21,503 bases of DNA from CAZFOB01 sp964520325 (GCA_964520325.1 CAZFOB010000032.1:1-21503), one strand, 5' to 3'; positions 1 to 8,294 are shown, numbered from the stretch's first letter. The notes: generated by a model from the sequence alone, not told the origin. Numbers and translations: made by a program.

Positions 1-2
1 AC

Positions 3-770
3 AACTTCCACGATCGGCATGAGGGGGTAGCTCCGGCTATTTTCAGGTCAGGCGAGATCATCGTCGTCGACGGGATGTCGACCGATCGGACGCTCGAGGT
101 CGCCCGCCGCTACGGAGCGCAGGTCCTGTCCGACGGGGGACGAGGCCTGCCTGTGGCCCGAACGATCGGCGCACAGGCTGCTGCCGGCCGCTGGGTTGCA
201 CTTGTCGACGCAGACGTCGTGTTGACAGATGGAGCGCTTGAGGGCTTGCTCGAAGAGTTCGTCGCGGGTGACTACACGATGCTGCAAGCAGGCCTGCGAA
301 GCGTGGGAGGGCCTGGGTACTGGGGCCGTGCGCTGGTGCACCACCACCAGCAGAGCCGGCAAAAGAACTGGCCAGGAGTGATGGCGACCATCCTCGAGCG
401 GTCGACGCTCCTCGAGTTCGGATTCGACGAACGTTTCCTGTCCGGAGAGGACCTCGAGCTGCGCTACCGGCTCAACCAGGCCGGCGCTCGTCAGGGCGTG
501 TCCCGCTCGACGGTTGTCACCCACCGGTTCGAAACCGACACCTTCGCGTTCGCCCGTGACCAATGGATTGCCGACGGACGGGGTTTGGCCCGGATGGTCC
601 GCAAGTATCGCCGGGGCGTACTCGGACTCTTAGCGCTGCCCGCGGCGGCCAGCGCTCGGGGGATCCTGCTGGCCATAGCCCGATTCCAGCCGCAGTGGGT
701 GCCGTATTACGTCTGCTATCTGCTCTACAACTCCAAAGCGATGTTGAACGAGCTCCGGGGCCGGAAGTGA
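3..770 (+). CDS. Family-2 glycosyltransferase, 5'-truncated by the window edge
   Basis: Reads open from the window edge, so the true start lies outside; an internal ATG at 75 falls inside the conserved fold and is not the start. The visible protein has the GT-A motifs of family 2: the beta-strand IIVVDGMSTDRT, the nucleotide-sugar/metal motif VDADVV, and a GEDLELRYRL segment in the position of the catalytic acidic pair. The C-terminal part is Arg-rich then hydrophobic (around LGLLALPAAASARGILLAI), suggesting membrane association. Such enzymes transfer a sugar from an activated donor to a lipid or polysaccharide acceptor; the substrate cannot be told. The first 15 or so residues before the IIVVDG strand are hydrophilic and unlike the usual N-terminus, so the edge itself may be a junction. 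Its stop is 16 bp from the convergent phosphoesterase stop. Confidence 0.85.
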   Translation, partial: NFHDRHEGVAPAIFRSGEIIVVDGMSTDRTLEVARRYGAQVLSDGGRGLPVARTIGAQAAAGRWVALVDADVVLTDGALEGLLEEFVAGDYTMLQAGLRSVGGPGYWGRALVHHHQQSRQKNWPGVMATILERSTLLEFGFDERFLSGEDLELRYRLNQAGARQGVSRSTVVTHRFETDTFAFARDQWIADGRGLARMVRKYRRGVLGLLALPAAASARGILLAIARFQPQWVPYYVCYLLYNSKAMLNELRGRK

Positions 771-786
771 TGGGTCTGACTTTGCT

Positions 787-1725
787 TCAGCGGCACGTGC
801 CGCTGCCGCTGTCCGTGAACGTCCCGCCCGCCGCGGGCACGAACTGCCAGTCATACCCGGTTGACCCGAGCGTCAGCTTGAGCACGCCGAAGGTGTCGGC
901 GTTGCGAACCTCGCTGTTCGGCTGAATCGTGCTGAAGCCGAAGTGGCTAACGCCGCCCGTGCCGGCCACGAACTCTCGGATGCCCCGAGCGTTGTCGAGG
1001 TTGCCGTTCGGATCCTGAGGCGCGAAACGCTCGTAGTTGTGGTTGTGGGCGCTTACCACAACCTCGGCTTTCGCGTCGTAGAGGGCTTGGAAGATCGGTC
1101 GCATCTCGGGTGATGGGTCGACTGGACCCGAGGTGAAGAGCGGGTGGTGCCAGTAGGACACCGTGCACGGAAGAGTGTTGGTGGCGAGGTCTTGGCGAAG
1201 CCACTGCTCTTGCGGCGACCCGGCGCCGCAGCCGCCGACCTGCGTGCAACTCGAGTTCACGACCACGACGTGCCAAGAGCCGAGGTCATAGGAGTAATAC
1301 CCTTTGCGCGGATCACCCGCTGCAGCACCGAAGTAGCCGTAGTACCCGGCCGCAGGGCTCGTCCAGTAGTCGCGATTCCCCGGAGCAGGCCTCGTGCGTG
1401 ACTTTTGCCCTCCCCAGGACGGCTCGTAGCAATCGGTGTATTCGGATGCGAAGCCACTCGGGTAGACGTTGTCGCCGAGGGTGAACACCGTGCCGGCGAT
1501 GTCGTCCAGGAGCGAGGCCGTCGCCTCATCGCCGGAAGAATCACACGAAGCGATGTTGCCGGCGCCCACCAGGACCTGATCCGGAGAAACCGTCGGAGTC
1601 GGGTCAGGAGTGCTGGTGTCGGTCGCGGCGAAGCGGGACCGGAGACCGAGCAACGTCGCGGCGATGATGAAAAGGGCAACAGCGATGGTGATCCTCGTGG
1701 GAACCCTCGCAACCAGCCTGCGCAT
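787..1725 (-). CDS. Exported metallophosphoesterase-fold protein with altered active-site motifs
   Basis: A 312-residue protein with an N-terminal membrane segment (about residues 12-28) and a Thr/Pro-rich linker (34-50), so exported or surface anchored. The rest matches the calcineurin-like/purple-acid-phosphatase-like family: LGDNVYP (83-89), PAPGNRDYW (113-121), YWHHPLF (191-197), SAHNHNYERF (225-234) and a C-terminal GTGG...FTDSGSGTC end. Several Cys residues (61, 99, 160, 166, 187, 311) fit disulfides outside the cell. Three motifs differ from the family form: the first metal Asp (GDIASC) is Asn57, the catalytic His of GNHD is Arg118, and GHDH reads AHNH. The other His/Asp/Asn ligands remain. 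An SD-like AGAGGA lies 8 nt before the ATG. The gene sits 43 bp downstream of the beta-helix gene and probably shares its transcript. Confidence 0.88.
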   Translation of the reverse strand: MRRLVARVPTRITIAVALFIIAATLLGLRSRFAATDTSTPDPTPTVSPDQVLVGAGNIASCDSSGDEATASLLDDIAGTVFTLGDNVYPSGFASEYTDCYEPSWGGQKSRTRPAPGNRDYWTSPAAGYYGYFGAAAGDPRKGYYSYDLGSWHVVVVNSSCTQVGGCGAGSPQEQWLRQDLATNTLPCTVSYWHHPLFTSGPVDPSPEMRPIFQALYDAKAEVVVSAHNHNYERFAPQDPNGNLDNARGIREFVAGTGGVSHFGFSTIQPNSEVRNADTFGVLKLTLGSTGYDWQFVPAAGGTFTDSGSGTCR

Positions 1726-1768
1726 CCGACATTTCCTCTGGACGACGGTTCGGGGAGCACTCTATCGT

Positions 1769-3226
1769 CTAGCGGCTTTCGAAGGCTCCGATGTCGGGAG
1801 CGGCCAAGCCATCGCCGTTGCCGTCCCACGGCATGACCTGGTCGTCGAAGTCCAGGGTGATCCCGGCGTCGACCCCCCGGTCGATGGCCGGGCTCGTGGC
1901 TTTGAGGCGAAGGTTGCCGGCGGCCGGATCGGTGAAGGCGGGGTCGGCGACGACGCTGTGCGAGCCGACCTGGAACTGTCGCTGCCCGCCGAAGAACATG
2001 TTGTAGTCCTCGTCGAAGGGGGCGTCTGCGTAGCCGACCTTCAAGGTTGCCTGAACCACGTTGTTCCGCATCGTCAAGACGTCGGGGCCGCATCCGCCGT
2101 AGCACACGAACCCCTGGGCGGAGCTTCCCGTCAGGCGGAAGGTGTTGTGGTAGAGCCGCGTTCTGAGCACTGGCCCCCAGCCGCTTGTCGCCCCTCTCGT
2201 CACCACGCCTATCGAGCCGGCCAGCGAGGAGCGCACGACGTTGTCGTAGAAGACGTTATCGGTCGACCGGGAGTTTCCCAGCTCGGTGAAGGTGTCGTTA
2301 TCGACGGCCTCATTGTGATGGATGGCGTTGTTGCGGCCGCCGTAGACCTCAACGGCAGCACCGTCTCGTCCGTAGTCGTACGAGAAGGCGTTGTGGCCCG
2401 AGATCGTGTTGTAAGCGATGACGGTGTCGTCGCCGTTCAGCAGGACGCCCCACGCTCCGGAGTCGTTGTCGGTCGGCGTGGCGTCGTTCACGGACATGCG
2501 CTGGTTGTCCTTGATCACGTTGCGCAGCACCTGGTTGCCCAAGGCACCCGACTTGACGTGCACGCCGGTAACGTTGCGCATGATGGTGTTGTTCTCGAGC
2601 CGGTTGAAGCTTCCCGACACGGCGACCCCCGCCCACGTGCAGTTATCGATCTGAAGGTCCCGCAGGGTCACGTAGGTTCCGGAGAGCGTCACGCAGCCAC
2701 CGTCCTTGATGATCGGCGGGCTTCCCGTGCCGTATGCGCCGACGACGGCCGGACTCAGAGCGCTGCCGCTGGCACCGACGTTGAGGCTTCCGGTCCAGCT
2801 TCCGCCACGCTTGAACAGCAATCCGATGCCGGGGCCGAGCGGCGCCGACTGGGCTTTGGTCAAGCTGCGCCACGGTAGCGACTCAGAGAGCCCGGTGTTG
2901 GCATCGTTTCCGTTGACGCTGTCGACGAAGTAGGCGCTGGACGTCGTCGGGGGCGGCGAGGTCGGTGAAGGAGTGGGTGAGGTGGTCGGAGACGGGGATG
3001 GTGCGGGTGTGCGTTTGGGACGGCGAGCGCGACGGCGATGCGGACGCCTCGCTTCGGTGCGGTGGCTCTTGGCCACCCGGGGGCCACCGTCGAATTTGAG
3101 GCCGACCTCGGCGATGCCGGGGGACCTCGATGCGGCGACCGCTCCTCCCGGAAGGGTCAGCGAGGCGGTCGCGACGAGCGCGACCAGGGCCAGCTTCACC
3201 AAGACACCTCTACGTCGCCCATCCAC
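1769..3226 (-). CDS. Secreted right-handed parallel beta-helix protein
   Basis: With the GTG at 3226 the product is 485 residues. The frame is open up to an ATG at 3370, but the GTG start gives a clean signal peptide (Arg-rich n-region, hydrophobic core LALVALVATASL, AVA-A cleavage near residue 31), has a GGGGCAGG-like stretch just upstream, and leaves the 3301-3344 tandem repeats non-coding. A basic segment and a Pro/Ser/Thr linker (about residues 55-95) precede YFVDSVNGNDANTG, the usual opening of exported beta-helix proteins. The body carries N-rich helix rungs (RLENNTIMRN, NQVLRNVIKDN, NAIHHNEAVDND) and the family ending SPAIDRG...DIGAFES. Such proteins bind or cleave polysaccharides or act as surface structures; no lyase catalytic site can be assigned. 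It is first in an operon with the metallophosphoesterase. Confidence 0.85.
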   Translation of the reverse strand: MDGRRRGVLVKLALVALVATASLTLPGGAVAASRSPGIAEVGLKFDGGPRVAKSHRTEARRPHRRRARRPKRTPAPSPSPTTSPTPSPTSPPPTTSSAYFVDSVNGNDANTGLSESLPWRSLTKAQSAPLGPGIGLLFKRGGSWTGSLNVGASGSALSPAVVGAYGTGSPPIIKDGGCVTLSGTYVTLRDLQIDNCTWAGVAVSGSFNRLENNTIMRNVTGVHVKSGALGNQVLRNVIKDNQRMSVNDATPTDNDSGAWGVLLNGDDTVIAYNTISGHNAFSYDYGRDGAAVEVYGGRNNAIHHNEAVDNDTFTELGNSRSTDNVFYDNVVRSSLAGSIGVVTRGATSGWGPVLRTRLYHNTFRLTGSSAQGFVCYGGCGPDVLTMRNNVVQATLKVGYADAPFDEDYNMFFGGQRQFQVGSHSVVADPAFTDPAAGNLRLKATSPAIDRGVDAGITLDFDDQVMPWDGNGDGLAAPDIGAFESR

Positions 3227-3300
3227 GCGCCCTGCCCCGTCTTGCGTTCCTGCCCCATGACTGCGGTTACGCGACTGAAGCCTACTCGGTCCGAGGCGAT

Positions 3301-3344
3301 CCGGTGACGATCCGGTGACGCTGCGGTGACGCTGCGGTGACGCG
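3301..3344 (-). promoter_or_regulatory. Four tandem 11-bp repeats, candidate response-regulator operator
   Basis: Read on the minus strand the units are CGTCACCGCAG-like then CGTCACCGGAT-like, four back-to-back copies of exactly 11 bp sharing CGTCACCG. The nearest copy ends 74 nt before the GTG of the beta-helix gene. A TAGGCT hexamer (3279-3284) lies so that the proximal copy covers the -35 position (17-bp spacer), the geometry of an activator-dependent promoter. OmpR/PhoB-type regulators, such as Streptomyces and Mycobacterium PhoP, bind 11-bp direct repeats with a TCAC core. The repeat is directly seen; the regulator is inferred. Confidence 0.6.
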
Positions 3345-3370
3345 CGGGACGAGACTCGGATTCTCTTCAC

Positions 3371-3648
3371 GCCTGGGAGTCGGTCGGCGAGCAGGCAAAA
3401 GGCTGGTGTGAACGAACTACCCGGGTCGCTGGTACTGACTAGGTGACTTCTGAAGCAATTGGTCCACCGCCCCAGCGCTATCGCTGGACAGACGCCTCCG
3501 AGGACCTAATTGGGCGGGGCGATCAGGTGGTTCGACACGAGGAAAGCGTCGGTGAGGTAAGTGGAGATAGCCGACGTTGCGCGCATCGTGGTTGCCCGGG
3601 ACGATGACCGTCGGGGCGTCGATCCGCGCGTTGAGGAGACTTCGAGGG
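3371..3648. other. Intergenic region between the beta-helix operon and the EEP gene
   Basis: Together with 3227-3300 this makes about 420 bp without a gene. Besides the repeats at 3301-3344 I see one perfect inverted repeat, CCAGCG-CTAT-CGCTGG (3472-3487), with no T-run, so an operator or RNA hairpin rather than a clear terminator. No promoter hexamers stand out, and no small gene is supported on either strand. Confidence 0.5.
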
Positions 3649-4572
3649 ATGCGGCGAGTGACCCTTGTCTACGCAGCCGCGGTAGCGGCGTGGAGCCTTC
3701 TCAGGCTCACGCCGTTGACCGACTGGCCACCGTTCGCCTTGGCCGACCTCGGTGGCTGGGTCCTCTACCTGCCGTGGCCGGTGTTTGTCCTGGTTGCCGT
3801 GATACGCCTGCGTTGGGATGCCTTGGCCGCGCTGTTGCTGCCGATCACGGCGTTCGCCCTCGACTACGGCCCGCAGTTCGCCCCTCAGTCTGTTCCACAG
3901 GGCGATGCCGTCCGGCTGGTGACGGCCAACGTGTACTTCCGGAATCCGGATATCGGAGACGCAGGGACGAAGCTTTCGCAGATCGGCGCCGGGGTCCTGG
4001 CCGTTCAGGAGCTCGTCCCGGAGATGAGTCGCCAGCTCGCGGAACGACTACGACCAACCCTCCCTCACCAGATCCTGTATCCCAGCACCGGCACCACCGG
4101 CTTGGGTGTCTTCAGCCGATTCCCGATCCGTGAGGTGTCCCCGCCGGAGACATCGGCCGGGTCCTGTCGCTGTCAAGTGGTCGAGATCGGCCGGGGCAAG
4201 GAGCGCTTCACCATGATCAACGTGCACGTGGTCGTCCCGGGCGACGATCTGCGTTCGTTCGACCCCGGGCGTCAGGAGTCGAACGTCACGGCGTTACTGC
4301 GCGCGGTGGGATCGGTCACGGGCCGCTTGATCGTTCTCGGCGATCTGAACATCGGAGACCGCCATCACCTGTTCCGCAGGATCCGCGAACGGCTCGGAGA
4401 TGCCTACCGCGATGCCGGCTGGGGCCTCGGGCTGACATGGGGTCCAAAGCGCAACCTGGTCCGGATCGATTACGTGCTCCACGACGATCAGTGGGAGACC
4501 AGATCGGCGCGCACCGGCACTCTTCCGGGCTCAGATCATCGCTATGTCAGTGCCGACCTCGTGGCCCGATGA
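3649..4572 (+). CDS. Membrane-anchored endonuclease/exonuclease/phosphatase family protein
   Basis: The ATG at 3649 (307 residues) is preferred over ATG 3577 because it has GAGGAG 10 nt upstream and begins directly with a membrane helix. Residues 1-70 form two or three hydrophobic helices (VTLVYAAAVAAWSLL; WVLYLPWPVFVLVAVIRL; ALAALLLPITAFAL). The EEP domain follows: RLVTANVYF (metal Asn), VQELV (metal Glu), GLGVFSRFPI, INVHVV, LGDLNI (Asp/Asn pair), RIDYVLHD and the final SDHRYVSADL with the catalytic Asp-His. All expected EEP residues are visible, so a phosphodiesterase or phosphomonoesterase is likely. By topology the catalytic domain may face outside. The substrate is unknown; nucleic acid and phospholipid are both possible. 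Confidence 0.85.
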   Translation: MRRVTLVYAAAVAAWSLLRLTPLTDWPPFALADLGGWVLYLPWPVFVLVAVIRLRWDALAALLLPITAFALDYGPQFAPQSVPQGDAVRLVTANVYFRNPDIGDAGTKLSQIGAGVLAVQELVPEMSRQLAERLRPTLPHQILYPSTGTTGLGVFSRFPIREVSPPETSAGSCRCQVVEIGRGKERFTMINVHVVVPGDDLRSFDPGRQESNVTALLRAVGSVTGRLIVLGDLNIGDRHHLFRRIRERLGDAYRDAGWGLGLTWGPKRNLVRIDYVLHDDQWETRSARTGTLPGSDHRYVSADLVAR

Positions 4573-4766
4573 GGGATCAGTGACGAGCACCGAACGCGTC
4601 CTCGCCAGGTCGTAACCGTCGCCACGAACGGTGGTCCTAATGAGTCGACGTGCTGGGGCTCCGGGTTCTCCTCCGGAGGACTCCTCAGATTCTTAGCGCT
4701 TGTCCCCGGCCCGCTCGGCCCCCGGCCGTTGTCCGCTCCGACTGAAACGTGTTCTACTTCCACGTC

Positions 4767-6371
4767 GTGGCCTTCAACATCGCCGACCTGATCGAGCACA
4801 CGATCGACCTCGTCCCTGAGCGGACCGCGGTCGTCTGCGACGGCAAGCGGGACACCTACGCGCAGCTCGAGGAGCGCGCCAACCGGCTCGCCCACCACCT
4901 GGCCGCCAACGGCGTCGGCGCCGGCGATCACGTTGGGATCTACGCCTTCAACTCGATCGAGTTCGTCGAGACGATGCTGGCAGCGTTCAAGCTGCGGGCC
5001 GTCCCGATCAACATCAACTACCGGTACACGGCCGAGGAGCTCTACTACATCTTCGACAACGCCGACCTCGTGGCCCTTGTGCACCAGCAGCGATTCGCGC
5101 CGCTCGTGCGGGAAGTGCTCCCTCGCACTCCCCTGCTGAAGCACGTCATCGTCATCGAGGACGGGAGCGACGAGCCTTCCGACGACATCAAGTACGAGGC
5201 TGCACTCGCCGGAGCGTCACCAGAACGAGACTTCGAGCCGCGGTCGGACGACGACATCTACATCCTCTACACCGGTGGGACGACCGGGTTCCCGAAGGGC
5301 GTCGTGTACCGCCACGAGGACGTCTGGCGCGTGCTCGGCGGCGGCATCGACTTCACCACCCGCGAGCGCGTCACCGACGAGTGGCAGCAGGCGAAGACCG
5401 GTGCCGCCAATCCGGCCGCGGGCGTCACGTTCCCGATCGCACCTCTCATGCACGGCGCCGCCCAGTGGGGCACGCTCGGTGCCCTGTTCAATGCCAACAC
5501 CGTGTGCCTCATCCCGAAGTTCGACCCCGACGAGGTGTGGAAGCTCATCGAGACCGAGAAGGTCAACACGATCGCCGTCACGGGCGACGCGATGGCGCGT
5601 CCGATGGTCGAGGCGTTGCGTGCGGGCTCCTACGACACATCGAGCGTCGTCGCGTTCTCGTCCACCGCTGCCGTCTTCTCGCCGTCCATCAAGGACGAGT
5701 ACCTCGAGCTGCTTCCCAACTGCTTCATCACCGAAGCTATCGGCGCCACCGAGACCGGCTTCTCCGGGCTGACGATGCACCAGAAGGGACAGACCAACAA
5801 GGGCGGCGGTCCGACCGTCAGCATCGGCCCCGACACGATCGTCATCGACGACGACGGCAACCCGATCGAACCGGGGTCCGAAGTCATCGGACGCATCGCC
5901 CGCAGCGGCAACATCCCGCTGCGCTACCACAAAGACCCAGAGAAGTCGGCCGCGACGTTCGTCACGATCAACCGCAAGCGCTACTCGATCCCCGGTGACT
6001 TCGCGCGCGTTGAGTCCGACGGTTCGGTCACGCTGCTCGGGCGCGGCTCGGGCTGCATCAATTCGGGCGGCGAGAAGATCTACCCAGAAGAGGTCGAAGG
6101 CGCGCTGAAATCGCACCCGGACGTCTTCGATGCGGTCGTCGTCGGTGTCCCGGACGAACGGTTCGGACAGCGCGTCGCAGCCGTCGTCCAAGCGCGCGAT
6201 GGCAAGACTCCCACTCTCGACGAGCTCGCCGATCACGCTCGCACGAAGATCGCGGGCTACAAAGTGCCTCGCGAACTGCACCTGGTCGACGAGGTGCAGC
6301 GCCAGCCGAGCGGCAAGCCCAACTATCCGTGGGCGACGGAGTACGCGGTTGCCCAAAGGAACACGCCATGA
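4767..6371 (+). CDS. Acyl-CoA synthetase, FadD19-like (ANL superfamily)
   Basis: Activates a carboxylic acid with ATP and loads it on CoA. From GTG 4767 the product is 534 residues and starts AFNIADLIEHTIDLVPER, the family's usual N-terminus; an in-frame GTG at 4749 adds six untypical residues. Neither start has a good SD. Motifs in order: YTGGTTGFPKG (168-178, ATP phosphate loop), IGATETG (325-331), PGDFARVESDG with the ribose-binding Asp (about 409-419), INSGGEKIYPEEVE (431-444), and PSGK with catalytic Lys517. Length and the GVVYRHEDVWRVL signature match the FadD19-type subfamily, which in mycobacteria activates steroid side chains. The actual acyl substrate here cannot be assigned. The stop overlaps the next gene's start (ATGA), so the two are co-translated. 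Confidence 0.92.
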   Translation: MAFNIADLIEHTIDLVPERTAVVCDGKRDTYAQLEERANRLAHHLAANGVGAGDHVGIYAFNSIEFVETMLAAFKLRAVPININYRYTAEELYYIFDNADLVALVHQQRFAPLVREVLPRTPLLKHVIVIEDGSDEPSDDIKYEAALAGASPERDFEPRSDDDIYILYTGGTTGFPKGVVYRHEDVWRVLGGGIDFTTRERVTDEWQQAKTGAANPAAGVTFPIAPLMHGAAQWGTLGALFNANTVCLIPKFDPDEVWKLIETEKVNTIAVTGDAMARPMVEALRAGSYDTSSVVAFSSTAAVFSPSIKDEYLELLPNCFITEAIGATETGFSGLTMHQKGQTNKGGGPTVSIGPDTIVIDDDGNPIEPGSEVIGRIARSGNIPLRYHKDPEKSAATFVTINRKRYSIPGDFARVESDGSVTLLGRGSGCINSGGEKIYPEEVEGALKSHPDVFDAVVVGVPDERFGQRVAAVVQARDGKTPTLDELADHARTKIAGYKVPRELHLVDEVQRQPSGKPNYPWATEYAVAQRNTP

Positions 6372-7471
6372 GGACGCGCATCTGCGACGAGTTCGGCATC
6401 AGGTATCCGATATTCGGCTTCACGCCTTCTCCTGAGGTCGCAGCCGCGATCACGCGCAACGGAGGCATGGGTGTACTGGGCGCCGTCCGCTACAACGACG
6501 CTGCCGATCTCGCCGACGCCCTCGACTGGATGGACGCCAACACCGACGGCAAACCGTACGGCGTCGACATCGTCATGCCGATGAAGATCCCGACCGAGGG
6601 CACACCGACGGATCTCGGCGAGCTCATCCCGAAGGAGCACCGGGACTGGGTCGATCAGACGCTGCTGAAACTCGGAGTGCCGCCGATCCCCGACGACAGC
6701 GACCACTACTCCGGAGTGCTCGGCTGGCTGCACTCCGTGGCGCGCTCACACGTCGACGTCGCACTCGAGCACCCGATCAAGCTCATCGCCAACGCCCTCG
6801 GCTCCCCACCGGACGACGTCATCGAGCAGGTCCACAAGCACGGCGTGAAGATCGCTGCCCTCGCGGGCAGGGCGGTGCACGCAGAGCGTCACGTGGGCCG
6901 CGGCGTCGACATCGTGGTCGCGCAGGGGCACGAAGCCGGTGGGCACACCGGCGAGATCGCGTCGATGGTGCTGTGGCCCGAGATCGTGGACGCAGTCGGT
7001 AAGGACGCATACGTCCTCGCTGCCGGCGGCGTCGGGAGTGGTCGACAGATCGCGGCGGCGCTCGCACTCGGAGCCGACGGGGTGTGGATGGGATCGATGT
7101 GGCTCACCGCCGCCGAGAACCAGCTCATGGCGCAGGTCGGCGCGACCACGCAGGCACTGCTCCGAGCAACGTCCGCCGACACGGTCCGCACCCGTGTCTA
7201 CACGGGTAAGCCGGCACGCCTCCTCAGGACGAAATGGACGATGGCGTGGGAAGAAGAGGATGCGCCGGAGCCGCTCCCGATGCCGCTGCAGAACCTCCTC
7301 GTCGCCGATGCGCATCAGCGTCTTGGTCTGACGAACGACCCGGATCTCGTGTCGATGCCGGTCGGTCAGATCGTCGGACGGATGAACGAGGTGCGTCCGG
7401 TCGCCGACATCATGCGCGACCTCGTCGGCGAATTCGACGAAGCCGTCGAGCGGATGGAAAAGGCGCGCTAA
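6368..7471 (+). CDS. Nitronate monooxygenase-family FMN protein
   Basis: A 367-residue TIM-barrel flavoprotein. The ATG at 6368 overlaps the synthetase stop as ATGA, which fixes the start. Family features: N-terminal FGIRYPIFGFTPSPEVAAA and GGMGVLGAV, QGHEAGGHTGE (the conserved active-site His loop), and AAGGVGSGRQIAAALALGADGVWMG, which binds the FMN phosphate. Nitronate monooxygenases oxidise alkyl nitronates, but many actinobacterial paralogues sit in acyl-CoA or steroid degradation clusters (for example mycobacterial IpdC-like proteins) and work on other substrates. The coupling to an acyl-CoA synthetase favours such a lipid role here (inference). Its stop is 6 bp from the convergent mscL stop. 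Confidence 0.88.
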   Translation: MRTRICDEFGIRYPIFGFTPSPEVAAAITRNGGMGVLGAVRYNDAADLADALDWMDANTDGKPYGVDIVMPMKIPTEGTPTDLGELIPKEHRDWVDQTLLKLGVPPIPDDSDHYSGVLGWLHSVARSHVDVALEHPIKLIANALGSPPDDVIEQVHKHGVKIAALAGRAVHAERHVGRGVDIVVAQGHEAGGHTGEIASMVLWPEIVDAVGKDAYVLAAGGVGSGRQIAAALALGADGVWMGSMWLTAAENQLMAQVGATTQALLRATSADTVRTRVYTGKPARLLRTKWTMAWEEEDAPEPLPMPLQNLLVADAHQRLGLTNDPDLVSMPVGQIVGRMNEVRPVADIMRDLVGEFDEAVERMEKAR

Positions 7472-7477
7472 CGCGCG

Positions 7478-7906
7478 TTACCGCTTGCGGGCCGGCCGGT
7501 CCGGCTTCACGTCGCGCGTGCAGGCCGAGCACACGCTGGCCTTGACTGGGATCGACGTCAGGCAGTACGCGCACTCCACGTTCTGAGGTTCGTCTTCGTC
7601 GTCCTTGTCACGGGCCATGAGATGGTTCACAGGCTTGACGACGAAGAAGAAGATAACGGCGCCGATGACCAAGAAGCTGATCAGGGCATTGATGACGAGC
7701 CCGTACGCGATGTCGCCGGGTGGACCAGCCTTGCCGAGCTCGATCACTTCCTTACTGAAGTCAGGAAGGTTCAGAAGGCTGATCGCAGGCGTCATGACGT
7801 TGGTGACGAGCGAAGTGATGATCGCGCCGAACGCTGCTCCGATGACCACACCCACAGCCAGATCGACCACGTTGCCACGAAGGATGAACGCCTTGAACTC
7901 CTTCAC
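7478..7906 (-). CDS. mscL: Large-conductance mechanosensitive channel with C-terminal CxxC...CxxC tail
   Basis: A 142-residue protein. Residues 1-95 are canonical MscL: amphipathic MKEFKAFILRGNVVDLAVGV, the pore helix with IGAAFGAIITSLV, a periplasmic loop with a GP-rich stretch, and TM2 (ALISFLVIGAVIFFFVVKPV). The channel opens under membrane tension to release solutes during hypo-osmotic shock. Instead of the usual charged helical bundle, the tail (about 108-130) has Cys112, Cys115, Cys126 and Cys129, a zinc-ribbon-like pair, then a basic end. The start is GTG with AAGGGG just upstream, lying in the last codons of the SnoaL gene 4 nt away, so the two are coupled. Confidence 0.93.
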   Translation of the reverse strand: MKEFKAFILRGNVVDLAVGVVIGAAFGAIITSLVTNVMTPAISLLNLPDFSKEVIELGKAGPPGDIAYGLVINALISFLVIGAVIFFFVVKPVNHLMARDKDDEDEPQNVECAYCLTSIPVKASVCSACTRDVKPDRPARKR

Positions 7907-7910
7907 GTGA

Positions 7911-8279
7911 TCACCCCTTCACGTAGCAGAGCTTCTCGGCAACCTTCCCGTCCCGGACCTTGAAGACGTCGACACCGTGGACGTGTCCTCCGTCCGGATT
8001 CGCCTTGTCGAAGGTGAACAGCCAGCGGACGGTGCACCGGTCGCCGGCGGCGAATACGTCGAGACCGTCGAACCACGCTCCCGGGGTTGACGCAAAGAGC
8101 CGCTCCCAGAACGCACGGACGGCGTCCTGACCCTTGAAGATCTCGCCGTCCGGTGCCGGTCCGGTGTTGTCGAAGACGACGTCGTCGGTCATCAGCGCCA
8201 TCACCGCGTCGACGTCATGGCGATTGAACGCCTCGTTGAACCTGTCGATCACGTCGCGCGTCTCTTCGGTCGTGCTCAT
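7911..8279 (-). CDS. SnoaL-like / NTF2-fold protein
   Basis: A 122-residue single-domain protein with the SnoaL-like pattern: helix RDVIDRFNEAFNRHDVDAV, then ALMTDDVVFDNTGPAPDG, KGQDAVRAFWERLF, and the final sheet HVHGVDVFKVRDGKVAE. The cone-shaped NTF2 fold serves as a small hydrolase, isomerase or binding domain; no catalytic set can be assigned from sequence. The start is an ATG with a strong AAGGAGGGG SD close upstream. It lies between the SDR gene and mscL on the same strand, 4 nt before mscL. Confidence 0.82.
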   Translation of the reverse strand: MSTTEETRDVIDRFNEAFNRHDVDAVMALMTDDVVFDNTGPAPDGEIFKGQDAVRAFWERLFASTPGAWFDGLDVFAAGDRCTVRWLFTFDKANPDGGHVHGVDVFKVRDGKVAEKLCYVKG

Positions 8280-8294
8280 GTGCCCCTCCTTCTT

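Noticed and set aside
1610..2878. Long plus-strand frame opposite the beta-helix gene
   Set aside because: Composition is Val/Gly/Asp-rich shadow coding with no domain; the minus strand has signal peptide, linker and family motifs.
4669..4680. Perfect palindrome TCCTCCGGAGGA upstream of the acyl-CoA synthetase
   Set aside because: Its loop is too small and no T-run follows, so it is not a terminator. An operator cannot be supported from one short palindrome.
5217..6356. Minus-strand frame opposite the acyl-CoA synthetase
   Set aside because: Shadow of a confidently identified gene; no motif of its own.
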